Shown one piece after another: positions 55,196 to 63,375 of a DNA stretch of 64,000 bases. A program made the position numbers and the translations under genes. This DNA comes from an uncultured Bacteroidales bacterium (GTDB taxonomy: Bacteria > Bacteroidota > Bacteroidia > Bacteroidales > UBA4417), in the NCBI GenBank assembly GCA_903879715.1, contig CAIRMR010000186.1:62001-126000 (forward strand). The letters are read 5' to 3'. Each line of letters opens with the position of its first letter. Within the stretch, counting starts at the first letter, position 1. The notes under the pieces are model-generated. The model searched no databases, was not told the origin of the DNA, and was given only the letters and a program-made list of their open reading frames with translations.

Positions 55196-55422
55196 CCATA
55201 CCTGCCAAAGTTATTTCTGTTAACGAATATACAGCCCTTGTTACTATCGAGGATGTTGAGTATACCGCAAGTCTTCTGATGCTGCCTGATGTTGTGCCGG
55301 GCGATTATATTATGCTTCATGCCGGTTTTGCCATCGAAAAAGTTGATCCGGAATTTGCGGCTGAAACGTTGCGATTATTACAGGAAGAAGAATCAGCAAG
55401 GCCTAACCGGATTGGACAATGA
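55186..55422 (+). CDS. hypC: Hydrogenase maturation chaperone HypC
   Basis: This 78-residue protein begins MCLAIPAKVIS, the HypC signature whose Cys2 binds the Fe(CN)2CO unit and the large-subunit precursor. The OB-fold core is seen (ALVTIEDVEYTASLLMLPDVVPGDYIMLHAGFAIEKVD). It overlaps hypF and its last bases overlap the hypD start (ATGA), indicating translational coupling. It works with HypD to assemble the iron ligands. Confidence 0.97.
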   Translation: MCLAIPAKVISVNEYTALVTIEDVEYTASLLMLPDVVPGDYIMLHAGFAIEKVDPEFAAETLRLLQEEESARPNRIGQ

Positions 55423-56498
55423 AATACGTTGATGAATACCGTAAAAAGGATCTGATTATTTCAGTATCGGAAAAATTAAAGGCAGTCTCTAAAAAGGAGA
55501 TTGTGCTGATGGAAGTTTGTGGCGGGCATACGATGGCTATTCAGCGCTTCGGGCTTCACTCGTTACTTCCTCATACTGTTCGCCTTATTTCCGGACCGGG
55601 TTGCCCTGTTTGCGTTTCGAGCCAGCATTTTATTGATATGGCCATGGCTTACAGCAAGATACCAGGAGTTATTATTGCTACTTATGGTGATCTGATCCGT
55701 GTTCCCGGCTCAACAACTTCGCTGGAAAAGGAAAGAGCAAACGGCAGCGATGTCAGGATTGTTTATTCAGTTTTAGAATCACTGGAAATCGCCAAGAATA
55801 ATCCGGAAAAGAAGATTGTCTTCCTTGGAATCGGCTTCGAAACTACAGCTCCATTAACAGCAGCAGCGATTTTGGAGGCAAAAAAGGAAAATCTTGAAAA
55901 CTTTTTCGTTCTGAGTGCGCACAAAGTCATGCCACCCGTAATGAAAGCTCTCGTTGCAGAAGGTGTTAAGATAGATGGTTTTATTGCTCCGGGTCATGTT
56001 ACAGCCATTACCGGCACTGCCATTTATAATGAACTCGCCGAGGTATGCGGATTAGGTGTTGTAGTTTCCGGCTTCGAACCGGTTGATATGATGCAGGCCA
56101 TCCTGATGCTGACGATGCAGATAGAAGCAGGAACTCCGAAGGTTGAAATTCAGTATCAGCGGGTTGTTCATAACGAAGGGAATAAAATTGCGCAACAGAT
56201 GTTAGAGGATGTTTTCGAACTTCGCGATGACCGTTGGCGTGGACTTGGTGTTATCCCAAAAAGCGGGTTAGGTATCCGGAAAGAATTATCATCTTTTGAT
56301 GCCGAAAAAAAATTCAACGTTGAAGTGCCCGAATCTACTGAACCAAAAGGCTGTATCTGCGGACAAATTCTCCGCGGACTGAAAACTCCGGTCGATTGCG
56401 GGCTTTTCGGCAAAAAATGTACACCTACTGATCCAATTGGCGCCTGTATGGTTTCGGGCGAAGGAACTTGTGCCACTTATTATAAATACCGCGTATGA
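55419..56498 (+). CDS. hypD: Hydrogenase iron-cyanide/CO assembly protein HypD
   Basis: This 359-residue protein has all HypD motifs: MEVCGGHTMAIQRFG, ISGPGCPVCVSSQHFID, FFVLSAHKVMPPVMKAL, GFIAPGHVTAITGT and the C-terminal [4Fe-4S] region CICGQILRG, DCGLFGKKC and PIGACMVSGEGTCATYYKY. HypD and HypC form the platform on which CN and CO ligands are attached to iron. It overlaps hypC and hypE by ATGA, typical of a tightly coupled operon. Confidence 0.97.
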   Translation: MKYVDEYRKKDLIISVSEKLKAVSKKEIVLMEVCGGHTMAIQRFGLHSLLPHTVRLISGPGCPVCVSSQHFIDMAMAYSKIPGVIIATYGDLIRVPGSTTSLEKERANGSDVRIVYSVLESLEIAKNNPEKKIVFLGIGFETTAPLTAAAILEAKKENLENFFVLSAHKVMPPVMKALVAEGVKIDGFIAPGHVTAITGTAIYNELAEVCGLGVVVSGFEPVDMMQAILMLTMQIEAGTPKVEIQYQRVVHNEGNKIAQQMLEDVFELRDDRWRGLGVIPKSGLGIRKELSSFDAEKKFNVEVPESTEPKGCICGQILRGLKTPVDCGLFGKKCTPTDPIGACMVSGEGTCATYYKYRV

Positions 56499-57514
56499 AC
56501 AACCAGGAAGCTAAAATAATGCTCGGTCACGGCAGCGGAGGCAAAATGATGCACTCGCTTATCGAAGATGTTTTTATTAAACATTTCAGCAACAGTATTT
56601 TAAAGGAACAAACCGACTCTGCCATTCTGCAGGTTGGCTCGTCTGAAATCGCTTTCACCACCGATTCGTTTGTAATTGATCCTTTATTTTTTCCTGGAGG
56701 GAATATCGGAAAACTGGCAGTCTGCGGAACCGTGAATGACCTGGCAGTTTCGGGAGCTGAGCCTCTTTATCTCAGTGTTTCATTTATCATTGAGGAAGGT
56801 TTTCCGATCAGTGAACTTGAAGTGGTTGTAGAATCACTGGCTTCCGAAGCTAAAAAAGCGGGTGTTCTGATAGTTACTGGCGATACCAAAGTAGTGAACA
56901 AAGGCAAGTGCGATAAGCTGTTTATTAATACTGCCGGCATAGGAAAAATAACAAAAAAAGATAGTTTTATCAGCAAAGCTTTAGATATTCAAGCTGGCGA
57001 TGTTATCATTGTAAATGGTACAATTGGTGATCATGGCATGGCCGTAATGAATGCACGCGAATCTTTTAATTTTAAAACGAATGTTGAATCGGATTGCGCT
57101 TCGTTGAATCATATGATTCGTGAAGTGCTGGATAAATCTGCTGTGAAATTTATGCGCGATCCAACCAGGGGCGGGGTTGCCACCGTTTTGAATGAGTTGG
57201 TTGGAAAAACGAAATTGGGAATTGAAATAGATGAATCATCCTTACCCATAAATCCGGGAGTAAAAGCTATGTGCGAACTCCTTGGTTTCGATCCGCTGCA
57301 TATTGCCAACGAAGGAAAAGTGCTGATCGTAGCCGGTGAAGAAGAAGGTCTTGAAATACTTGAAATTTTAAAAATGAATGAACTGGGAAAGAAAAGTACG
57401 ATAATTGGCCGGGTTGTGAGTGATCATCCTGGGAAAGTTGTTTTGAAAAACGAAACAGGTGGCCGTCGTATCATCGATTCCTTATCTGGCGACCAGTTAC
57501 CTCGAATTTGTTAA
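56495..57514 (+). CDS. hypE: Carbamoyl dehydratase HypE
   Basis: This 339-residue protein is an AIR-synthase/PurM-like fold (LGHGSGGKMMHSLIED, FTTDSFVIDPLFFPGGNIGKLAVCGTVNDLAVSGAEPLYLS, RDPTRGGVATVLNEL). It ends in PRIC, the terminal Cys that accepts the carbamoyl group from HypF and is dehydrated to a thiocyanate. The complete tail is present, so it should be functional. It overlaps hypD by 4 bases and is 10 bases from the preferred hypA start. Confidence 0.97.
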   Translation: MNNQEAKIMLGHGSGGKMMHSLIEDVFIKHFSNSILKEQTDSAILQVGSSEIAFTTDSFVIDPLFFPGGNIGKLAVCGTVNDLAVSGAEPLYLSVSFIIEEGFPISELEVVVESLASEAKKAGVLIVTGDTKVVNKGKCDKLFINTAGIGKITKKDSFISKALDIQAGDVIIVNGTIGDHGMAVMNARESFNFKTNVESDCASLNHMIREVLDKSAVKFMRDPTRGGVATVLNELVGKTKLGIEIDESSLPINPGVKAMCELLGFDPLHIANEGKVLIVAGEEEGLEILEILKMNELGKKSTIIGRVVSDHPGKVVLKNETGGRRIIDSLSGDQLPRIC

Positions 57515-57524
57515 ACAGGATTGT

Positions 57525-57866
57525 ATGCACGAATTTTCCATGGCCATAGAAGTTATCAATCTTGCCCAACGCGAGGCAGAAAGGAATTTGGCTGAATCTA
57601 TCCAGGAAATCACCATTGAAGTCGGTGATCTGAGTGGTGTTGAAGCGGATGCGTTTGAGTCCGCATTGGAACTTCTTGTTAAAGATTCAATTCTTGCAAA
57701 TGCTGATATCAATATTATCAGAACTGCTGGAAAAGGAAAATGTAACGCCTGTGACCATGAATTTGAAATGAAATACCGAATGGCTACCTGCCCCAAATGC
57801 CTATGCTTCCCTTCAGAAATAAGTGGAGGTGAAGAATTCAGGGTGGTTTCGCTGGTGGTTGAGTAA
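57525..57866 (+). CDS. hypA: Nickel insertion chaperone HypA
   Basis: This 113-residue protein is best started at the ATG at 57525 (MHEFSMAIEVI), because the MHE N-terminus with His2 is the nickel-binding site of HypA. The longer open frame from 57459 would bury it. The zinc-binding cysteines are Cys73, Cys76, Cys89 and Cys92 (CNACDHEF and CPKC). It delivers Ni with HypB to the large subunit. A 199-base repeat-rich gap separates it from hypB. Confidence 0.93.
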   Translation: MHEFSMAIEVINLAQREAERNLAESIQEITIEVGDLSGVEADAFESALELLVKDSILANADINIIRTAGKGKCNACDHEFEMKYRMATCPKCLCFPSEISGGEEFRVVSLVVE

Positions 57867-57881
57867 AAAAGTTTTTTGTTG

Positions 57882-58025
57882 CTGGTTTCAAGTTTCTGGT
57901 TTCAAGTTTCTGATTTCTTGTTTCTGGGCACTGAGCGGAGTAAAAGTGAAGTGATTAATTGAAATTATTATGGAGTACCAGGCACCAGAAACTAATAACT
58001 AATAACTAATAACTATTAACCAATA
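57882..58025. repeat. Tandem repeats between hypA and hypB
   Basis: Three 14-base units occupy 57882-57923 (CTGGTTTCAAGTTT twice, then CTGATTTCTTGTTT). A CACTGAGCGGAGT element follows at 57929, then five heptamers at 57991-58025 (ACTAATA three times, ACTATTA, ACCAATA). They fill the only long gap in the hyp operon. Confidence 0.75.
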
Positions 58026-58065
58026 ACACTTTAGATCTTAAAAATAATCTTTTAAATTACTTTAT

Positions 58066-58893
58066 ATGTGCGAGACTTGCGGTTGCGGAGATACAAATGA
58101 ATTGAAAATTCATGACAGGCAGCATAGCCATGATCACGACCATGATCACAATCATTCGCATGACCATACTCATGAGAACGACCACGACCATTCTCACTCA
58201 CATTCCCACGAAAGCGTTCTCTTTACCCATTCGCACGATCACGGAGCGAAAAAAGTGATAAGTCTGAATGTGGATATACTTTCGGATAATAACAGGCTGG
58301 CACAGATAAACCGTAAATCCTTTCAGGACAGGAATGTGTTAAGTTTAAACCTGGTAAGTTCGCCGGGCTCAGGCAAAACCACCATTCTGGAAAAAACCAT
58401 TCAGGCGCTTATTGCAAACAGGAAGATATTTGTGATTGAGGGAGATCAGCAAACACTTCTGGACGCAGAAAGAATTGAAAAATCAGGTGCACCGGCTATT
58501 CAGATCAACACGGGTTCCGGCTGCCATTTAGATGCAAGGATGGTGGAAACTGCTTTTAAAAAACTGGATGTTGAACCCAATTCCATTCTTTTTATTGAAA
58601 ATGTCGGCAACCTGGTTTGCCCTGCATTATTTGACCTTGGAGAATTTAAACGTGTTGTGGTTATAAGCGTTACCGAAGGTGAAGATAAGCCTCTGAAGTA
58701 TCCGTATATGTTCAAATCCTCGCATTTATGCATCATCAATAAATCGGATTTGCTGCCGTATGTTGATTTCGATGTTGATAAAACTATTGAATATGCCCGG
58801 TCGTTAAATCCGAACCTGGAATTTATCCTTTTATCGGCAAGGACCGGCGAAGGGATGGAATTGTGGTATAAATGGCTGGGAAAGCAGAAATAG
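58066..58893 (+). CDS. hypB: Nickel GTPase chaperone HypB
   Basis: This 275-residue protein begins MCETCGCGD, the high-affinity Ni motif of HypB. A His/Asp-rich stretch follows at about 20-60 (HSHDHDHDHNHSHDH) that can store nickel. The GTPase domain shows the P-loop SSPGSGKTT (98-106), IEGDQQTLLDAERI, NVGNLVCPALFDLGE and NKSDLLPYV. It inserts Ni with HypA. It lies after the repeat gap; whether it shares the hypF-A transcript is not visible. Confidence 0.97.
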   Translation: MCETCGCGDTNELKIHDRQHSHDHDHDHNHSHDHTHENDHDHSHSHSHESVLFTHSHDHGAKKVISLNVDILSDNNRLAQINRKSFQDRNVLSLNLVSSPGSGKTTILEKTIQALIANRKIFVIEGDQQTLLDAERIEKSGAPAIQINTGSGCHLDARMVETAFKKLDVEPNSILFIENVGNLVCPALFDLGEFKRVVVISVTEGEDKPLKYPYMFKSSHLCIINKSDLLPYVDFDVDKTIEYARSLNPNLEFILLSARTGEGMELWYKWLGKQK

Positions 58894-58934
58894 AATCTTC
58901 TGCTTATTGAATAGTATGAAGCAATAGATTTCTA

Positions 58935-59399
58935 TTAGTTTTGAAGCGATTCTACCAGGTCCTTTACTATTCTAACTGCTTCCGGAATTGCCGCCTCAAC
59001 TTCCGGTGTCAATTCCATTCCCATATCCTGGAAATCTTTAATTGAAATAGCAACCAGGTGGATTTTAGGCATATTTCCCAATAAAAAAGCCGCATCCAGC
59101 AAATCCTTAAGCCCGACTTCATGCGCACTTAACTGTACCGGGAAGTCTTTGGCATATTTTGGATATAGTACTCTTACATGTCCTGCCGGAAACTGGTCGA
59201 GTGCGGCATCAATAATTATTACTGTTTTATACGATTGAATAAAACCTAGCAGGTGGAATCCTCCTGTTCCTCCATCCATGAGATCCGCTCCCGAATATCC
59301 TTCTTTTTCCAATGCTGAAACAACGTGTATTCCAACACCTTCATCATTCAGTAATATATTCCCAATCCCGAGAACCAGGATTTCATTTTGTAATGGCAT
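58935..59399 (-). CDS. [NiFe]-hydrogenase maturation protease (HyaD/HybD family)
   Basis: This protein of about 154 residues starts at the ATG at 59399; an adjacent upstream TTG would give one more residue. Motifs LVLGIGNILLNDEGVGIHVV (nickel-contacting acidic residue), LMDGGTGGFHLLGF and LSAHEVGLKDLLDAA fit the HyaD/HybD endopeptidases. They remove the C-terminal peptide of the large subunit after the metal is in place. It lies downstream of the structural genes on the same strand and convergent with hypB. Confidence 0.92.
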   Translation of the reverse strand: MPLQNEILVLGIGNILLNDEGVGIHVVSALEKEGYSGADLMDGGTGGFHLLGFIQSYKTVIIIDAALDQFPAGHVRVLYPKYAKDFPVQLSAHEVGLKDLLDAAFLLGNMPKIHLVAISIKDFQDMGMELTPEVEAAIPEAVRIVKDLVESLQN

Positions 59400-59559
59400 C
59401 AAATTTTCGATTTGTAAATATGGATTAACCTACAAATATAGGCTCAATTTAAGAACAAGGATTAACGGTTTTTGATTTTAGATGTCCCACTTATTCAGTT
59501 TTACTTCTAAAATCTTAAAGTCGGTAATCCTTGTTCAATATTCAGTATTAGAAATTCTA

Positions 59560-60279
59560 TTAATCTTTAGGGCAGTCTTCCGACCTGTTTTCATGACGCT
59601 CAATCACATCTTCCTCGATAAATTTCCAGCCACCAATCATGGAGGAAGTTACACCGCGGCGTTCGATATAATCATGATAAAATACCAGGTAAATATGTAC
59701 CATGGCAAACAGGATGAAACCCCACATCAGTATATGGTGCAATTGCCTTACATGCATATCGCCACCCATAAAAGGAACGATCCATGAAAACAGTTTTGGT
59801 AGAAATGCTGTGCTCATTGCAGCATACATCCCAAATCCGGTGAGGCATTGCAACAGGAAGATCAGGAAAGTAAGGAAATAGATAAAACTGGCAAGTGAAT
59901 TATGCCCGATCGAATCTATCTCTTTATGCGATACCTGTAAAACATCAACTTTAATTACATTTATAATTTCCTTCCATTGGCAACGTTTCAAAGGAATAAA
60001 ATTGTACCAGCGCGAAAATTCATTTCCAACAAATCCCCAATACGTGCGGAAAATAAAGTTGAAGAAGAATACAAACGCGCTTACGAAGTGGATGAAGCGT
60101 ACGGTCCCGAACCAATAATTCAGGTAGGCTTCAGTGCCTTTCATAAATGCAAGAGGGTTGCCAATCAGAAAGCCTGTAACGCACAGCACGGTAACGCAAA
60201 GTGCATTAACCCAATGATAAACTCGAACAGGCATTTCCCAGACATGCACTTCACGCATGGGTAGAGTCCGGCTTCTCAT
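59560..60279 (-). CDS. Ni/Fe-hydrogenase b-type cytochrome subunit
   Basis: This 239-residue protein has four membrane helices and the pattern of the di-heme HyaC/HupZ family: VHVWEMPVRVYHWVNALC, GTVRFIHFVSAFVFFFNFIFRTYWGF, LLQCLTGFGMY and HVRQLHHILMWGFILFAMVHIYLVFYHDYIERRG. Conserved histidines in helices 1, 2 and 4 should bind the hemes. It anchors the hydrogenase to the membrane and passes H2-derived electrons to the quinone pool. It lies just 2 bases after the large subunit stop in the same operon. Confidence 0.93.
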   Translation of the reverse strand: MRSRTLPMREVHVWEMPVRVYHWVNALCVTVLCVTGFLIGNPLAFMKGTEAYLNYWFGTVRFIHFVSAFVFFFNFIFRTYWGFVGNEFSRWYNFIPLKRCQWKEIINVIKVDVLQVSHKEIDSIGHNSLASFIYFLTFLIFLLQCLTGFGMYAAMSTAFLPKLFSWIVPFMGGDMHVRQLHHILMWGFILFAMVHIYLVFYHDYIERRGVTSSMIGGWKFIEEDVIERHENRSEDCPKD

Positions 60280-60281
60280 AA

Positions 60282-62003
60282 CTAATAGGTTTTAACTTCG
60301 TGGATGCTGGTTCCGTTTTCATCGTACACATGCACGGCACATGCCAGGCAAGGGTCAAAAGAGTGGATGGTCCGCAGCACTTCGAGCGGCACCTTTGGAT
60401 CAGCAACCGGTGTTCCTATCAGTGATTCTTCATATGCCGAACGTTTTCCTGCAGGATCACGCGGTGAAGCGTTCCATGTTGTCGGGACTACCAATTGATA
60501 ATTTTCAATCTTTTTGTCCTTAATTACAATAAAGTGTGATAAGGCGCCACGGGGAGCTTCAACCATTCCAATACCTTTAGCTTCTTTTGGCCAGGATGCA
60601 GGTTCCCATTTTTCATTGTTCATGGTGCGGGAGTCGCCGTTTTTAATGTTGGCCAGGAGTGACTGGTAAAATTCTAATGCCCAGTCGCAGGTAAGTTTGG
60701 TTTCGAGTCCACGGGCTGCTGTACGGCCAAGCGTTGAGAATAATGCCGTTACAGGAACATCCAGCGCTTTCAGTGCACTATCAACAACTTCCTTGAATTC
60801 AGGTTTGCCGGAAGCATACCCGACAAGCATTCTTGACAGAGGTCCGACTTCCATCGGGTAGCCTTTCCATCTTGGAGTTTTTACCCAACTGTATTTTTGC
60901 GAAAAATCGAGGTGATCGTATGGTGGTTTAGGACCGGTGTAATTAAACTTGGTCTCGCCATCCCATGGATGTAATCCAACTTTGTCGCCTTTTGAATAAT
61001 CGTACCATGAATTATTTACATATTCCTGGATTTGCTCAGGATCATCTGCTTTAATTTCATGGATTTTACTCAGGTCGCGGTTTAAAATAACACCACGAGG
61101 GATTTTAAAGCTATCCGGATTGTTGTACCCGTTGGTCGGGAAATCGCCAAACGACATATAATTTGTCAGTCCACCACCGATAGCACCCCAATCGCTCTTA
61201 TAGAAAGAAGCAATTGCAAGCAAATCGGGAATATAAACCTGGTCGACGAAAGTTTTTGCGTCTTCGAAAAGTTTACCAACCATAGCAAGCCTTTCCGCAT
61301 TAACGGCATTGGCTTCGTCGATATTGATGGAACAAGGTACGCCACCTACAAGATAATTCGGGTGCGGATTTTTACCACCGAAAATGGTATGAACTTTTAC
61401 AATTTCCTTTTGCCATTCAAGAGCTTCCAGGTAATGGGCAACGGCAATAAGATTTACTTCAGGGGGCAGCTTGTAAGCTGAATGTCCCCAGTAACCGTTT
61501 GCAAAAATGCCTAACTGCCCGCTTTCAACAAAGTTTTTAAACTTTTTCTGAACATCGGTAAAATATCCTACAGAGCTTTTTGGCCATGCGGAAATGCTTT
61601 GTGCTAAGGTGGAAGTTGCTGCCGGATCAGCTTTAAGCGCTGATACTACATCAACCCAGTCGAGTGCATGCAGAACATAAAAATGTACCACATGATCCTG
61701 GATATACAAGGCATTTGCCATCAGGTTACGGATAAGTTCAGCGTTGGGAGGGACAGAAATGCCTAGGGCGTTTTCAACGGTTCTGACAGAGGTAAGCGAA
61801 TGTGTGGAGGTGCAAACACCGCAAACGCGTCCTACAAAAGCCCATGCATCACGCGGATCACGGCCTTTTAATATGGTTTCAATGCCACGAACCATTGTCC
61901 CGGCGCTGTAGGCATCGGTGATTACTCCGTTTGTAACTTCAATTTCAACCCGTAAATGACCTTCGATCCGGGTAATGGGATCTATAACGATTCTTTCAGC
62001 CAT
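60282..62003 (-). CDS. hyaB: [NiFe]-hydrogenase large subunit (membrane-bound uptake type)
   Basis: This 573-residue catalytic subunit oxidises H2. The N-terminal nickel ligands are in RVCGVCTSTH (Cys61, Cys64) and the C-terminal pair in DPCLACAVH (Cys552, Cys555, His558). The residues after His558 (VYDENGTSIHEVKTY, 15 in all) are the tail removed by the maturation protease. N-terminal VIDPITRIEGHLRVEIEV is standard for group 1 enzymes. It is exported across the membrane together with the Tat-dependent small subunit. The operon order, small subunit, large subunit, cytochrome b and protease, is that of hya/hup systems. Confidence 0.97.
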   Translation of the reverse strand: MAERIVIDPITRIEGHLRVEIEVTNGVITDAYSAGTMVRGIETILKGRDPRDAWAFVGRVCGVCTSTHSLTSVRTVENALGISVPPNAELIRNLMANALYIQDHVVHFYVLHALDWVDVVSALKADPAATSTLAQSISAWPKSSVGYFTDVQKKFKNFVESGQLGIFANGYWGHSAYKLPPEVNLIAVAHYLEALEWQKEIVKVHTIFGGKNPHPNYLVGGVPCSINIDEANAVNAERLAMVGKLFEDAKTFVDQVYIPDLLAIASFYKSDWGAIGGGLTNYMSFGDFPTNGYNNPDSFKIPRGVILNRDLSKIHEIKADDPEQIQEYVNNSWYDYSKGDKVGLHPWDGETKFNYTGPKPPYDHLDFSQKYSWVKTPRWKGYPMEVGPLSRMLVGYASGKPEFKEVVDSALKALDVPVTALFSTLGRTAARGLETKLTCDWALEFYQSLLANIKNGDSRTMNNEKWEPASWPKEAKGIGMVEAPRGALSHFIVIKDKKIENYQLVVPTTWNASPRDPAGKRSAYEESLIGTPVADPKVPLEVLRTIHSFDPCLACAVHVYDENGTSIHEVKTY

Positions 62004-62005
62004 GG

Positions 62006-63118
62006 TTATAATGCTTTAGGTTTTTCTGTTTCGGAAGCTGTTTCAGGAGCATTTGTGATCTCCTTCTTTTTGCGGATATTGGTATAAATGGCATGTCCTG
62101 CAACGCCAACTGCTGTAGCAACGCCAAGTCCGAGACCGATTTTGTCGGCTGTGGTTTCAATTCCAAATCCTGCAATGCTTGGCAGATGCTGGTAGAACGG
62201 ACCATTGTCCCAGAATCCTTCTTCAGAGCATCCGATACAAGGATGACCGGATTGGATTGGATAACTGACTCCGTCGTTCCATTTAATGATTCCGCATGAA
62301 TTGTAGGTAACGGGCCCTTTACATCCCATTTTATAGAGACAGTAACCTTTCTTTGCTCCTTCATCGTCGAAAGACTCAACAAACAAACCGGCATCGAAAT
62401 TAGCACGGCGGTAGCATGTATCATGCACCCGGCGCGAATAGAAGGCTTTAGGGCGACCCAGGGCATCAAGTTGAGGAATACGGTCGAACGTAAGCAGGTG
62501 AACCACTACGCCAGCCATAACGTCGGCAATAGGGGGGCATCCTTGTACATTGATAACAGGTTTACCACTGATAATTTTATGAACGGGTTTAGCTCCTGTA
62601 GGATTTGGGCTTGCAGCCTGAACGCATCCGGCCGAAGCGCAGTTACCCCAGGCCACAACTGCTTTACAATTTTGAACGGCTTCTTCCAGGATCTGTTTCG
62701 CGCTTCTGCCACCTATGCAGCAATAGGCTTCGTTTTCTGTCGGAATTGAGCCTTCCACCATAACGATATATTCGCCGGGGAATTTAGCCATCACAGCTTT
62801 ATACGCTTCTTCAGCCTGAACACCGGAAGCTGCCATCAGGGTTTCCTGGTAATCCAGCGAAATTTTACCCAAAACAATATCTGCTACTATTGGGTGCGAA
62901 GCCCTGATAAAAGATTCGCTGCAGCAGGTGCATTCCTGGAAATGGAACCAAATGACCGGGAGCCGGGGTTTGGTTTCAAGTGCTTTAACGATCTGGCCGA
63001 TACCGCTGGATTCTAATCCAAGGAAGGCCGCCATTGTTGCACAAAATTTAAGAAAATCTTTACGGGATATCCCATCCCCCCTGACTTCCTCATAAAATGA
63101 GGGTTGCTTATTTTCCAT
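62006..63118 (-). CDS. hyaA: [NiFe]-hydrogenase small subunit (group 1d-like), Tat-exported
   Basis: This 370-residue Fe-S subunit starts MENKQPSFYEEV, then SRKDFLKFC (19-26) as a twin-arginine-type export signal with RK in place of RR. ECTCCSESF has Cys63, Cys65 and Cys66. The extra middle cysteine matches the proximal 4Fe-3S cluster of O2-tolerant group 1d enzymes such as E. coli HyaA, and another cysteine pair sits in YCCIGG. The medial and distal cluster regions follow (RVHDTCYRRANFD, GYCLYKMGCKGP, GHPCIGCSEEGFWD). A C-terminal helix (GLGLGVATAVGVAGHAIY) anchors the enzyme. O2 tolerance is inferred. Confidence 0.95.
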   Translation of the reverse strand: MENKQPSFYEEVRGDGISRKDFLKFCATMAAFLGLESSGIGQIVKALETKPRLPVIWFHFQECTCCSESFIRASHPIVADIVLGKISLDYQETLMAASGVQAEEAYKAVMAKFPGEYIVMVEGSIPTENEAYCCIGGRSAKQILEEAVQNCKAVVAWGNCASAGCVQAASPNPTGAKPVHKIISGKPVINVQGCPPIADVMAGVVVHLLTFDRIPQLDALGRPKAFYSRRVHDTCYRRANFDAGLFVESFDDEGAKKGYCLYKMGCKGPVTYNSCGIIKWNDGVSYPIQSGHPCIGCSEEGFWDNGPFYQHLPSIAGFGIETTADKIGLGLGVATAVGVAGHAIYTNIRKKKEITNAPETASETEKPKAL

Positions 63119-63151
63119 AAAGCTGTAGGTTTAAGTTAGTTCAATCGAATG

Positions 63152-63185
63152 TAAATATATAGATATAAGTAGCAGATTCGACAAA
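63152..63185 (-). promoter_or_regulatory. Candidate promoter of the hydrogenase structural operon
   Basis: On the minus strand, TTTG (63185-63182) is followed after 22 bases by TATATTTA (63159-63152), one mismatch from TAnnTTTG. The box is 33 bases upstream of the small-subunit ATG. The spacing is slightly long, so confidence is low. Confidence 0.35.
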
Positions 63186-63375
63186 CAATATAGCAGATTT
63201 TTGTAATTTATACTCGTTATAAATAAGTTAGTTTGAGATGTTTATACTAAATAGTAACACTAATAATAGCTGTAAGAATTGTTTCCAATCCAAAAATTAT
63301 TCGGTACTTATTTTCCTGTATATTGAAATAGTAATAGCGAATAAATGATTTTCTTCAGGATTGAACCAGCTGAAA

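Noticed and set aside
57459-57866. HypA starting at 57459
   Set aside because: That start would overlap hypE by 56 bases and hide the MHE nickel-binding N-terminus; the ATG at 57525 is preferred.
58935-59475. Small plus-strand frames opposite the protease gene
   Set aside because: They have no domain or start context and overlap the clear maturation protease.
62093-62749. Plus-strand frames within the hydrogenase genes
   Set aside because: They run antisense to the strongly conserved small subunit and contain no recognisable domain.
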